A stretch of DNA of 64,000 bases from the NCBI GenBank assembly GCA_012932295.1, contig JAAONU010000019.1, positions 17,183,908-17,247,907 on the forward strand, written 5' to 3'. The position numbers were made by a program, and so were the translations under genes. This document shows, one piece after another, positions 33,783-43,573 of the stretch. The DNA is from Cyclina sinensis (taxonomy: Eukaryota; Mollusca; Bivalvia; Venerida; Veneridae). Numbering within the stretch: the first letter of the stretch is position 1; each line of letters starts with the position of its first letter. Under the pieces are notes generated by a model. The model did not search any database. It was given only the letters and a program-made list of their open reading frames with translations, and was not told the origin of the DNA.

Positions 33783-35040
33783 CGTGTATCTGGCCGTGTT
33801 TATCTCAAGAGCCAAAGCTAATTCAAATAATTATACAGAAAAAAGAAACAAATCGGTGCTTGAATTTTTTGATTTTAGGTTTTACCGAAACATATATTTT
33901 ACAGAGTTTTAACTGTTGTAAAATGTTATTTAAGAAGAGCTATAAATTCTTAAAGGGAAAGAAACGACTTTTGATATGAAAAACCACTTCAAATAAAATA
34001 CGAATTGAGTTCCTAGTTAAACGAGACCAAAACCTTAAGAAAATAAACAAGGCCCTGAGGCTTCACTTGTTTTGGACATTTCTGCATTGTCTGGAATGTT
34101 GCATGCCACAACTACTTTCATGAATCCAGAGGCTGTGTAGCATCAAGATATCATGTTTGCAATACTGCATGCCTTCCATTATGTGGTATATATCTCTTTA
34201 ATAACTATGTCATTAATGATGTGCAAGTTGCCGCGGCACTTCATTCAACATTCAGGATCCACATAGCCCTTATAAAATGTACAAAAGAAGATGAAACAAT
34301 TATTTTCAAACAGTTCAAAAGTTCCCACTTATTTAAAATACTTCATACTATTATTTACTATTATTTAACAGTTTTAAGCGTGTCCGGCTTTTGTACAGTG
34401 CAGTGTAGAGAGATCAGAGATGGAAGTCTGTACGAATTGATATCTGGCTCAAGAAGACTTTGTTTTAAAAGTGAGTCAGTGATTTCAGTCCAATACAGTC
34501 TTGGATGTTATCATAAAAATGAAACTTTGAGACGTATTTGATCAATTTTGCCTTTTTTAAGCAGATACAATTCCATCGATATCGAACTTAAATAAGTATA
34601 AAAATGGTCAACATCACTTTGGAATAGATGTAATTCACTATTGATGACCTTCCTCCATTAGGACAAGTTGTATTTTCCTGCCATGAATAATTCACTATGA
34701 GTTAATGTACAATTTACTTCGTAACTTTTGCTTGTAATAATGTACATTCCGTTACAGGAACGGGAAATAAATCAGGTGTTTTGAGACATAACAAAACTTG
34801 ATACAAATCAGTGCATAAATTTATCAAAGCGTTCGCATCCTACTTGAGGAAACGGGTCCACCGGACAAACACAAGGCGTGTTGTTAATGTATTAAGAATA
34901 ATGGAATAATTACAGACACAATGATGTCCCTTTAATAGCTATCTCAAACGGCAATTTCTGTTAACGAATTTTAAACGTTGCTTTGATCAGATGTAATATA
35001 TTAAAAAAGGAATTTCGTATAATGCGAACCATTAAATGAT
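33783..35040 (+). repeat. Interior repeat shared with window's right edge
   Basis: Shared blocks with 62797-64000 include AAATCGGTGCTTGAATTTTT, AGGTTTTACCGAAACAT, CACTTGTTT, ATGTGCAAGTTGCC, TGGTCAACATCACTTT and GCGAACCATTAAAT. The pairs keep the same order and spacing. An open frame of 106 codons at 34221 has a shortened counterpart at 63246 (both begin QVA-AL-ST-RIH-A) but no recognised motif. A real small protein is possible but unproven. Confidence 0.65.
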
Positions 35041-35505
35041 AATTGATTAGACTATTCAACATATTTAAACTAGCTATCAGAAATCATTAAAAATAGAAAC
35101 ATTTTTGCGTAGCTAATAATGAAAAATTAATGTATTAACTTTGAAGATATCTCGATTAGGTTTTGTTTAAACAAAAAAATTCGCCGATATGATCACATTT
35201 AGGTGAATTACAAATACACTCTATTCCGTTAATTAATATTTTGATGAATAAATTTTATAGATAGATGTCGTTTACTTCTCACACTTCTTTCAAATTGTAC
35301 TCCTAACTTTTAGTTACTCATAACTTACGCATTTATAAACTATCAGATTGGAAATACGATTATCAATTAAAAGTGACTGACTCACAGAATTTAGCTGAGT
35401 TGTTCTTCAAAATTTAAGAGAAGTTAATATACTATAAAAAACATAATATAAAGCTTCTATACACCATGAAAAATGAAAAAAAAAGTTGTGATTTTACCTG
35501 AATTC

Positions 35506-35577
35506 GAATCCATGTCCCTTTTGGTCAGTAAAATATAAAGCGACGATCAACACTACTGAGCCACAGGTACTAGCTAT
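35506..35577 (-). mobile_element. tRNA-like SINE head, minus strand
   Basis: Read on the minus strand, GTGGCTCAGTAGTG is a good A box and GGATTCGAATTC, about 45 nt on, is a near-consensus B box. This is the pol III promoter layout of a tRNA or tRNA-derived SINE head. No shared SINE core is found next to it. The acceptor-stem ends do not pair, so it is not a tRNA gene. It lies inside the 3.1-kb element. Confidence 0.5.
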
Positions 35578-35614
35578 CATAAATTATCAAAATTAATGAT
35601 ATAACTAAAGTATC

Positions 35615-35635
35615 TACCCCGTGAGTAACGGGGTA
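35615..35635. repeat. Perfect small hairpin
   Basis: TACCCCGT, a five-base loop GAGTA, then ACGGGGTA. It is GC-rich within very AT-rich DNA and lies about 390 bp inside the right arm of the 3.1-kb element. It could mark the end of a nested element. Confidence 0.6.
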
Positions 35636-36404
35636 CTTTTTTACCGATAAAAGTTTTTATAACTTTATATTGTGATGTTTTTCTGTAACAAAAATGAGTC
35701 AGTAACTTAGTTTAAATATGTTCTTCACTATCACAGCTACAATTTCTAGATATATAAAAATTTTCTTTTTTCATCGTCGGTCCATCTGTGAGTCAGTCGC
35801 TTTAAATGTACTAATAAAATAATAAAAATCTTGGTTGATTCGTTTAAACAATAAACATACAAAACCTGTAAATTTTTAACAAAATCTAGTTAGTATACAC
35901 TTGAATTGTTTTACAAACTTAGAAGTCATGACAGATAAGGCCTTTAGGTATTTCTTAAAGTGACAGTATGTCCTAATAGATAGAACTTCTATTTGTTGTG
36001 AAATGAACCCGACGGTTGTCTAAATGCTAGTCTCACTATTTCGCCTCCGAAGGTGAACCCATTTTATAGGCTGATATTTTGTAGTTGTTCTCCTTCTGCG
36101 TCTCACTTCGATCTGCATCTGATTAAGCGGACTTGCCCTATCGTAGGCGATTGGGCACTTTTTATGGCTCGTTTGTCCAACAGTTCATAGAGTTTAAGGC
36201 AAAAATGATAAAAATATGATAGAATATGATAACTGAATTCATACCTGATCCTGTAATCCAAGAAAACACAAATACATAAGTATAGAACTGAAACACTTAT
36301 TTCGTACCTGATTAATCCGCCATTTTATTCAAAATTTGGCAATCGGAATACTCGGTGTTCTAGGTTAATAGATAACCAGGACAGGGTTAAAACCGTGCCG
36401 AACA

Positions 36405-36525
36405 ATATCCGCTGGGTTATATGCAGTTAAAAATTAGGATTAAAGGTTGAACAACTAAAACATATCAGATCAATATATGGGTTCAACACTTAAAGCCTAA
36501 TAAATTAGGCTATCTCAATACCGAA
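36405..36525 (+). repeat. Foldback element, copy 4
   Basis: Arms TTAGGATTAAAGGTTGAAC and GTTCAACACTTAAAGCCTAA pair around a loop with AACTAAAACATATCAG. It is the inverted relative of the copy at 23.7 kb and lies less than 100 bp outside the right arm of the 3.1-kb element. The arms of that 3.1-kb element contain the same loop with different flanks (33440-33500 and 36050-36100). Confidence 0.6.
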
Positions 36526-36661
36526 TGATGTCCTTTTTCACAAACATTTGTTGTCAATGCGCTCCCTATTTTTGCAATATCATTGAAAAAAAAAACCTAT
36601 GTTTAATTCTGTGAATTTCCAGTATCTATTTTTGATACCCACACATTTGTGGAACGATTAA

Positions 36662-36817
36662 ATGGTGTCTCGTGGTCAACCCAAATTGGGATCAAAGAAA
36701 GAAAAAAAAGAAATTTCAGGATCGCAAGTCTCGACACGGTGGAATTTTGATGATGAAAAGCTTGCTGGGTGTGCCTTGTTTGTTTTCAATGAGGCTGGAT
36801 CGAGAGCACCTGTCTGA
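36662..36817 (+). CDS. Small open frame, 51 codons, unknown
   Basis: ATG opens MVSRGQPKLGSKKEKKEISG, then SQVSTRWNFDDEKLAGCALF and VFNEAGSRAPV before a TGA. The basic start and mixed second half look more protein-like than the surroundings. No family is recognised and no splice or promoter context was found. It may be a shard of a gene. Confidence 0.2.
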   Translation: MVSRGQPKLGSKKEKKEISGSQVSTRWNFDDEKLAGCALFVFNEAGSRAPV

Positions 36818-38280
36818 GCCACATGTTTATTAAGGCAAAAACGAATTATTTTCAAAAGAAAAAAAGCTCGTTAGGAGTGTTTCACATTGATTAACTGTTT
36901 GTTTTCAAGAGTTGTTTCTTGATAACATAGGTCAAAAAACCTTTTAATTAAAAGGAAAAGATATTGCCCCTTTAATGAATATCTGTATGATCCGGTAGCA
37001 TTAAACACTTGCAATTATGTAAACAGAAAATATAACCGACCGCATTTCTGAGAGCGATACTTCTACAGTGAAAAAAGAAAAATCAAATCCTGATAGTAAG
37101 GCGTTTGAAGTTCTGTTAAAAAAGCACGTATGGTAGATAAAAATCAACTTCTTCGAAAACAGACTGTAATAAGAACAGCCCAATAGAATCGAGGAAACAC
37201 AAGATAGTAAATAGAATGTATTGCAAAGCGGCACTAACCTCGTCAGTCTTATTTATCAGAACAAAAGAAAATGAGAAAAGAGAAATGCAAAATGCAAATA
37301 CCTACTCATCTCAGAAAAAGAGAAAAGGAAAAAAAGAAAAATATGTTTGTGTGTATGTGTATGTGTGTGTGGTACCTACACATCAAAAAATCTTAAGAAA
37401 TGATTTTTTTTGTTTAGCGAGGTGGAAGTGAAAGGAGGGACGGAGGCAGCAAGTAAACTCGCATCCCTGGAAGAAAAACGAAACGACCTATGGGCTCTGA
37501 TTGAGTCGTGGGGGAGAGGGTGACGGGGGGCCGGCAAGTGCCTGTGCATCAAAACGAACAAAATAAAAACGAATTAAAAAATGGACGGGGTAGGGGGGAG
37601 TATAAAAAGATACTTTTAAAATTGAAAAAAATCCCATTTAAGTAAATAGTTAATTTATTAGGTTTTGTGCTTTCCCATCAGAAGTATTTTACTATGTAAG
37701 TCCATGCAAACCCCGGGGTTGGACGAATTCTCACCCCAGGAACATAATATGATCACTCTTGGTAGGCTTGACACCAGTTTCTGAAATATCAGTCCTGCAA
37801 CACCAAAGCCAAGTCTGCAGGTTCCTTGGCGCAGCAGTACCTGTCAGTGAAATAAGCAAATAAAGACATGCTCGTCGCTGTATGTGAAGGACTGCATAAA
37901 ATGTTGGTGAAATAAAATTAAAGTATGTCGTGTCATATAATGTTGACTAAGTGTAAAATGTCAATACTCCGTATACTTAGGTAATCGACTTTTTTATGTG
38001 TGTCTGAGCATCGTACCAAAGCAGACGAGAATGATGCGCTTTATTTAACAAGGAATTCTACTTATTCTCCAGCATTGTATATTACAGCACGTCTACAGCC
38101 TGTACAAATCTAATCGAAAAGACGGTAGGGCCAAAAAAGTCGAAAAGTAATAAGAAGAAATGAATGTTCTTTCCAAGAGAAGACACAATACTGGCACAAT
38201 GATTGAATCTAGAATAAAAGAAGATAAAATTTGAATTCTTTTATAAACTCTGGATAACAAGTTCTTGCTACTAAAAACAA
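36818..38280. other. Spacer with GT microsatellite and GC-rich patch
   Basis: A purine-rich tract at about 37260-37345 leads into a short GT/TATGTG microsatellite at 37343-37371. From 37425 to 37600 the DNA is unusually GC-rich (for example GGGGGAGAGGGTGACGGG), which may be the 5' untranslated region of the LINE that follows. No gene is seen. Confidence 0.4.
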
Positions 38281-38286
38281 CTTAAT

Positions 38287-39277
38287 CGAATGTAAATGGT
38301 GTGGTGAAACTAACCACCCGTATTTTAAATGGGCTACTCCAGACAAAACAACGGTACTGCGCACAAAGAAAATGTCTCACATCAATGTTGGAACTGCTAC
38401 AGCACGGATCATATGAGAGCTAACTGTACTCTGGGAGTTATTTGTCACGTATGTAGTCAAGAGGGTCACATACAACTGGACTGCAACGTTCCATTGTCCA
38501 GTGGCAGTAGTATCATCTCTGGCAAAGACGCAACTGACCAGTCAGATGATGATTCGAGCTACGATGATGCAGCGGAAGTGGATGATCTTGTCACTACGAA
38601 CCCATCTTCATTACAAATGGATCAAAGTGATGATCAGTACGGAACAGCATCCTCAAGAAATCAGTGTTGACAAAAACAAAATATTATTTTGGTGACGACT
38701 CAGACAGCAACAGAATACATGTAAGATACAACCCAATAAAAATGTGTCAGCGTCCGGACAGACGGCTGCAAATTTTGACAAATTACTAGGTAAGGTCCAA
38801 ACGACTGAAACTGAAAATGTATTTTTCATACACTTAGGCATTAATGACCTGACAAATTTTGATAGAAAACAAACAATTCAAAATATTATAAAAGCAATGA
38901 CTCTAGCTTCGGAAATGTGGCCAGAAAAACTAATTGGTTTCTCTAGCATTCTTTCACGAATCAAGCAAATAAATCAAATGGCAATCGATGTAAATTTGGA
39001 ACTGCTTGAAATTTGTAGAACTACCAAAACCTTCCACTTCATTGACAATGCCTCCTTTGTTTTCAAAGATATTCGTTTTCAGAAAAAGATCTTTGATGCT
39101 AAAGATGCCAGTGGTGTCCACTTGTCGGACGAGGGTGCCAAAGAGCTGTACTCCGCTTTTGAGTCTTTTTTTATTGAAGGTCTCTCTGATGAATTAGCTG
39201 ATTATGAGACACCTTACAATGAAAGAAAATACAAATCGCCGTCGGTGGAAAGAAAAACGAAGCAAGGAAGATTGTAA
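38287..39277 (+). pseudogene. LINE ORF1: zinc knuckles plus SGNH esterase
   Basis: Three CCHC knuckles come first: CKWCGETNHPYFKW (last Cys changed to Trp), then, after a shift, CWNCYSTDHMRANC and CHVCSQEGHIQLDC. An acidic linker (DQSDDDSSYDDAAEVDD) follows. Then comes an SGNH-hydrolase-like domain: FGDDSDSNRI (block I), FIHLGINDL (block III, GxND) and ASGVHLSDEGAKELY (block V with His). A one-base shift at about 38735 separates block I from the rest. The stretch 38744-39277 is open. Esterase domains in ORF1 are known from CR1-type and other LINEs, and zinc knuckles bind RNA. The pairing with an L1/Tx1-like reverse transcriptase is worth noting. Confidence 0.7.
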
Positions 39278-39313
39278 ATCTGTTTATCTTATTATAACAA
39301 GTATCTGTTTATC

Positions 39314-40842
39314 ATGAACATTTCTATTATTTCAATCAATGTTAATGGGTTAAGAAATTTCAAGAAACGGAATTTAATCTACAACTGTCTGAGAGATAAA
39401 ACATATGGTGTAATTTTAATTCAGAAAACCCTATGGTACACAATTTGATTCTTGCAAATGGGGCATCGAATGGGGAGGTAAACATTTTTGGTGTAATGGT
39501 ACTTCTACTTCCACGGGAGTAGCCTTCTTGTTTTAGCAAAATCTCTTTTTAGTATAAAGAATGAATTTAAGATGAAAGCGGGTGTATTATTTCGACAAAT
39601 GTTACTTTTGATTATATTAACTATTATTGTATTACAAATATTTACGCTCCGTATAACTCGAAAGAGAGAATCTCATTCTTCAAACTTATCGAAGAAAGAT
39701 TATTAACTAATCAGTACCCTCTGATCATAGCGGGCGATTTTAACTGTACTTTAAATAATACACTACATAGGAAATCCAGCGCTTCTCGTGGACGAGCAGA
39801 AGATATAACTTCACGTGACCTTTTAAAATTAATTTCTAATCGCATCGAAGATGTTAAGCGTAGGAGACATCCCGACAAAAAAGAATATACTTTTATGAGA
39901 GGAAATGCAAAATCAAGAACAGATTTAATATTAATTTCTAAAGAACTAGACAATGCAATTTTATCAAGAAAAAATATCAGTTTCCTATATTCCGATCATA
40001 ATGCCATCAATGCAAAATTATGTACAGAAAACGTAGAACGCGGCCCGGGACTTTAGAAACTAAATACAAGACTACTTGATTCACCAGATTATATCGAAAT
40101 TATTGAAGATTTTTGGCGAAATTGGAAAAATAATAAAAAACATGTTCAAAACAAAAAGTGAATGGTGGGATATGACAAAATACAATATAAAACTACTTTC
40201 AATTGAATTTTGTACAATGTAGAATCGACAAAATGACGATTTTGGTTATTTAGAAGAAAAAACGCATTCTTTACAACAAAAATCAAACGGAAGTTACGAG
40301 AAAAATCTTATGATATCTGAGCGTCAATGTAAAATAGAAGCTTATTATTCTAAACTTACTACCGCGGAAAAAATCCGTTCGAAACCAAAAACTGTCGAAG
40401 ACAACGAAAAATCATCAAAATACTGTTTTAATTTACAACGCGTAAATGCTAAACAAAAACTATGGTCGAAAATAAGAACTGAAAAGGGGAACATTACGTA
40501 AAGCATAAACAACAGACTAAATGAACAAATATTATTTTATAAAAAGTTATTTTCGCCTGAAGACATCAATACTGAAGCAGATACAAATTTTTTTCATCAA
40601 ATCTTGATTTAAAAATAAATAAAGAATGTGCAAATAATTAAGAGCAAAATATTTCTATAAATGAAATGGAAGCAATTCTATTTGAACTTCATTTAGGTAA
40701 ATCTCCAGGCTATGATGGGTTACCAGCAGAATGGTACAAAAAGTTTTGGCATTTAATTAAGTATGACTTCCATGAAGTGGTAAATGAAAGTATTGAAAAT
40801 AGTAGTTTGTATAATAACTGAATCTCAATATAATGGAGGTCT
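39314..40842 (+). pseudogene. LINE ORF2, endonuclease and start of RT
   Basis: ATG at 39314 opens MNISIISINVNGLRNFKKRN, the start of an AP-type endonuclease. Further blocks are ITNIYAPYNSKERISFF, PLIIAGDFNCTLNN (Asp-Asn catalytic pair), EYTFMRGNAKSRTDLILIS and FLYSDHNAINAKL (the SDH motif). After several stops the RT N terminus appears: ISINEMEAILFELHLGKSPG, YDGLPAEWYKKFW. The text then runs to SQYNGGLIL, where the DNA element is inserted. Frameshifts near 39440, 40060 and 40160 show it is inactive. Confidence 0.7.
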
Positions 40843-40848
40843 CATTCT
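40843..40848 (+). repeat. Target-site duplication, left copy
   Basis: CATTCT directly precedes the terminal repeat TACGGAAGCC. The same CATTCT follows the other end at 43568-43573. Removing the insert and one copy restores the LINE reading 'GLIL...LLCKAGERENEKNWRPIT'. This confirms the boundaries. Confidence 0.75.
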
Positions 40849-40935
40849 TACGGAAGCCTAATAGTGCCATTTTAAGTGACACATTTTCATACTTTATATT
40901 AGTGTATGTAATGTTGCATGGCTTATTTCCTTTTT

Positions 40936-41650
40936 AGCTCACCTGAGCACAACAAGCTCATGGTGAGCTTCGGTGATCCCCCTCGCCATTATTCTGATAG
41001 TTAAAAATCTCTTAAAACAACATCTCCTCTATAACTGATATCTGGATTTGGACAAAACTTGAATAACATGAATAATCCTTGGTAGTCCCCCATCAGAGGT
41101 CATAGTCTGGTGGGTTGCATAAGTACATCACAAGGCCCAAAAAGGGGGAAATGTAAATTTCAGAGATCTTCTTGTCTGAAAGTACAAGGGCAAAAGCTTT
41201 TATGTAACATCATGTAGAGGTCCTTTTGTCAAATTTATCAAAAGGTGAAAAATGGCCCTACCCTGCGGGTTATGTTTTTTATGTAAATAATGAAAACTTA
41301 TAAAATCTTCTTTTTTGAAACTGGAAAGTATAGAGCTTAGCTATTCGACATGAAACATTGAATAGTGGTCCTCTACCAACATTCAAATCATGGTCTTTGA
41401 AAAAATTGATCCCCCTGTGGGATCATGGGTTTTCCTGTTGTGTATAGAATAAAATCTATTAAATCTCCTTCTGAAACCACAATAGCAAATGCTTACATAT
41501 TGGCATAAAACCTTCTGTAATGGACATCTTACAACACTGTTGCCAAAATTGGCTAGACCCTCAGGGGTGAGGGGCATAACTGTGGGAGGAACTCCTTTTA
41601 ACTTTGAAATTTTAGTAAGTTTTTTAGTAAATGTAACATGCTGCATTCTT
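40936..41650 (+). repeat. Bivalve-type dispersed repeat within captured segment
   Basis: It starts with the hairpin head AGCTCACCTGAGCACAAC and AAGCTCATGGTGAGCT, in which 13 bases can pair. It continues through the 'ggtcctctaccaacattc' and 'ccctcaggggtgaggggcat' phrases. The 3' hairpin is missing. The same truncated copy occurs inverted at 59695-60427, so it was present before duplication. Confidence 0.7.
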
Positions 41651-41882
41651 TTTCACTGTTTTTTAATGAAAAAAATATTTTTAAATAGATTTCGTAAGAA
41701 ATTGCCTAGAATATATGTGAAAGAGAATGTCGTATACTAGCAGTATGCTCATTTTCAGCAAAGATACAGAATGTTTACTTATAATTTTCTACAGTAACAT
41801 TTTATTGAAACTTCCATTTATCCATGGTCAAGCTTTGTAGTGAAATCACTTGTATGTCAGCACAAAGTGTCTGGAATTTCAG

Positions 41883-41992
41883 CTGGAAGGGAGTCTCTTG
41901 ACAAACTGAAAAGAATGTTTGTTCAGCCTCTGGCAAAGACAAGTACACCCAGTGCAAAAAAGAAACAAAAAATAACTGATCCACACAATCTG
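41883..41992 (+). pseudogene. Captured exon 1 (unknown gene)
   Basis: It lies between an acceptor (ggaatttcag) and a donor (gtaaat) and is open: GRESLDKLKRMFVQPLAKTS, then TPSAKKKQKITDPHNL. The KKKQK tract resembles a nuclear localisation signal. It is nearly identical to the exon at 59314-59423 on the minus strand. No family is recognised. Confidence 0.5.
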
Positions 41993-42589
41993 GTAAATTC
42001 TTTAAAATGATATTTCACAAAAGAACTAAGTATAGTGTGCTTTGCAGTTTAAAATTGAGAAGAAAATGATTGACATTTTCACTTATTTGTATCACTAACA
42101 TTGTTCCTGATAAAATGAAGTTGATTGATGACAAGTTTTAGAAAAAGTTTGATGACATATATATATAAAAGAACAAGAAAGTCTTAATTTGATATAATAT
42201 CAGTTGGAATGAACTGGAATAAAGATGTTATCAGTTTCTTCTTTGGGCAGTAGGAGGAGAAAAGATTTATACAAAGCTTCAGCTTCAAGATAAGCAAGTT
42301 AAATATCATAAGCTGAGATTACATCAATGTTGACTTCATATGTTAGCAGTTTCACAATATATACAGTCTATAAAATTGATAAATTGATATAAACAGATTA
42401 AAATGTGGTATATTTTTTCATCGAAGATGTAAACATACAACTGTGAAACAGTATACTGTTTAAAAATGCACCGTGTGTTAATGTGCATTGTATCTATTTT
42501 TCAGATTTTTTTTTGTAAATCGACACATTGTAACTAAAACAGATTGATTTCACCATATGTGTCATTATAATTTTTAATTGCACGAAATT

Positions 42590-42850
42590 AGAGATACTGG
42601 ATAGAAATGGAAAACCAGTTAGAAGAATCTTTCAAAGTGATAAAGGTTTTCAGCGTACAGAGGATGATTGGATTTGTCAAGCAGAGAAATCTTTCCCAAA
42701 CATAAAGATTGAATGCAGAATACCATCCAGTGCTGGCTTTATAAAGCCAGAGAAGATTTTAAATACCGAAGATTTAAAGCAGATAAAGAAGGAAAGAAAA
42801 TTATATCAACTAAGGTTATACCTATTGGCTGTTGATAAAGGTTATAATTA
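42590..42850 (+). pseudogene. Captured exon 2 with lost acceptor
   Basis: The frame reads ILDRNGKPVRRIFQSDKGFQ, RTEDDWICQAEKSFPNIKIE, CRIPSSAGFIKPEKILNTED, LKQIKKERKLYQLRLYLLAV. Compared with the copy at 58463-58724, the acceptor AG is changed to AC and several bases around the start are missing. It lacks the TGA that interrupts that copy after NTED. Each copy therefore has its own lesion, consistent with independent decay after duplication. Confidence 0.5.
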
Positions 42851-43095
42851 TTTTGTTAAATAGTTTCCTGTTTCTGCTAGAATGCCTTTGGTATACAACC
42901 AAGTTTGTTCTGTAACTAATATTATATGCAGGCCAGGCACTTACTTGATAAAGATCAGAATATTGCTTTATTTAGTTAATACTATATTTTTATTATAAAA
43001 ATAATAAACAAGATCTTAACAAATAACCGGCAAGAAATTTTGTATTACTTGACTGCACATGTTTTTAAGAATCAAACCTATTAGGCGTCCGTAGT

Positions 43096-43330
43096 ACGGA
43101 AGCCTAATAGTGCCATTTTAACTTACAACTTACAAGTGTCATGGAGGACGATAGCGAGAAGGACGGAGAGAAGGCAAATGTCCCGCCAAAATGCAGGTAT
43201 ACAAGTCGTAGCTCCTAAGTCATTTGTTCCAATTCCTAAGTCCTAATATCGAAGTCCTTATCTCTAATTCCTAAGTTCCAAGTTCTAATATCGAAGTTGT
43301 AAGTTAAAATTGCACTATTAGGCTTCCGTA
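43096..43330. mobile_element. MITE-like unit 1
   Basis: It runs from TACGGAAGCCTAATAGTGCC to GCACTATTAGGCTTCCGTA, with about 33-bp inverted ends. The interior contains GCGAGAAGGACGGAGAGAAG and a stutter of 'CTAATATCGAAGT' and 'CTAATTCCTAAGTT' phrases near the right end. It sits tandem with unit 2. Confidence 0.7.
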
Positions 43331-43567
43331 CTACATAGAGGACAATAGCGAGAAGGACGGAGAGAAGGCAAATGTAGTAACTGTCATTTTTTCAACTTTT
43401 CTCCGTAATTGTTTCTTAGTGCAAACAGTGACATTTCACAGATACAAATAACCAGAATGAGTATCACAGCGTCTCTCGTCTAATATCGAAGTCCTAATTT
43501 CTAATTCCTAAGTTTCAAGTTGTAATATCGAATTTGTAAGTTAAAATGGCACTATTAGGCTTCCGCA
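43331..43567. mobile_element. MITE-like unit 2, tandem
   Basis: It shares the GCGAGAAGGACGGAGAGAAG block and the right-end stutter with unit 1. It lacks a good left TIR, starting instead at CTACATAGAGGAC. Its right end is the right end of the whole composite element, next to the target duplication. Confidence 0.65.
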
Positions 43568-43573
43568 CATTCT

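Larger units (their letters stand above)
33211..36329. mobile_element. 3.1-kb element with 305-bp inverted repeats
   Basis: The left arm (33211-33515) begins AATAAAATGGCGGAT and ends GTGAGACTAG. The right arm (36027-36329) begins CTAGTCTCAC and ends ATCCGCCATTTTATT. The arms align as inverted copies almost throughout. Blocks include ACAAACGAGCCATAAAAAGT, GCCTACGATTGGGC and AAATGGGTTCACCTTCGG. The 2.5-kb interior has no convincing transposase frame, so the element looks non-autonomous. Part of the interior (33783-35040) recurs at 62797-64000. A clear target duplication was not found. Confidence 0.7.
40874..43077 (+). repeat. Captured 2.2-kb genomic segment, copy of 58235-60488
   Basis: The segment matches the inverse complement of 58235-60488 across its whole length: AAGTGACACATTTTCATACT at one end, CATGTTTTTAAGAATCAAAC at the other. 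Both copies hold the same dispersed repeat (40936-41650) and the same two exons with introns. Copying therefore happened at the DNA level and not through an mRNA. In this copy the second exon's acceptor reads gcac instead of gcag and nearby bases are deleted, so splicing is broken here. Confidence 0.85.
40849..43567. mobile_element. 2.7-kb TIR DNA element carrying a gene fragment
   Basis: The left end is TACGGAAGCCTAATAGTGCC (ATTTTAA follows) and the right end is its complement, GGCACTATTAGGCTTCCGCA. A 6-bp target duplication (CATTCT) flanks it, perhaps 7-8 bp if end bases are counted differently. Inside, from left to right, are 2.2 kb of gene-derived sequence (40874-43077), an eroded internal TIR (CTATTAGGCGTCCGTAG at 43079-43095), and two tandem copies of a 235-bp MITE-like unit with the same TIRs. 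No transposase is encoded. It is inserted in the LINE RT. Confidence 0.75.
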
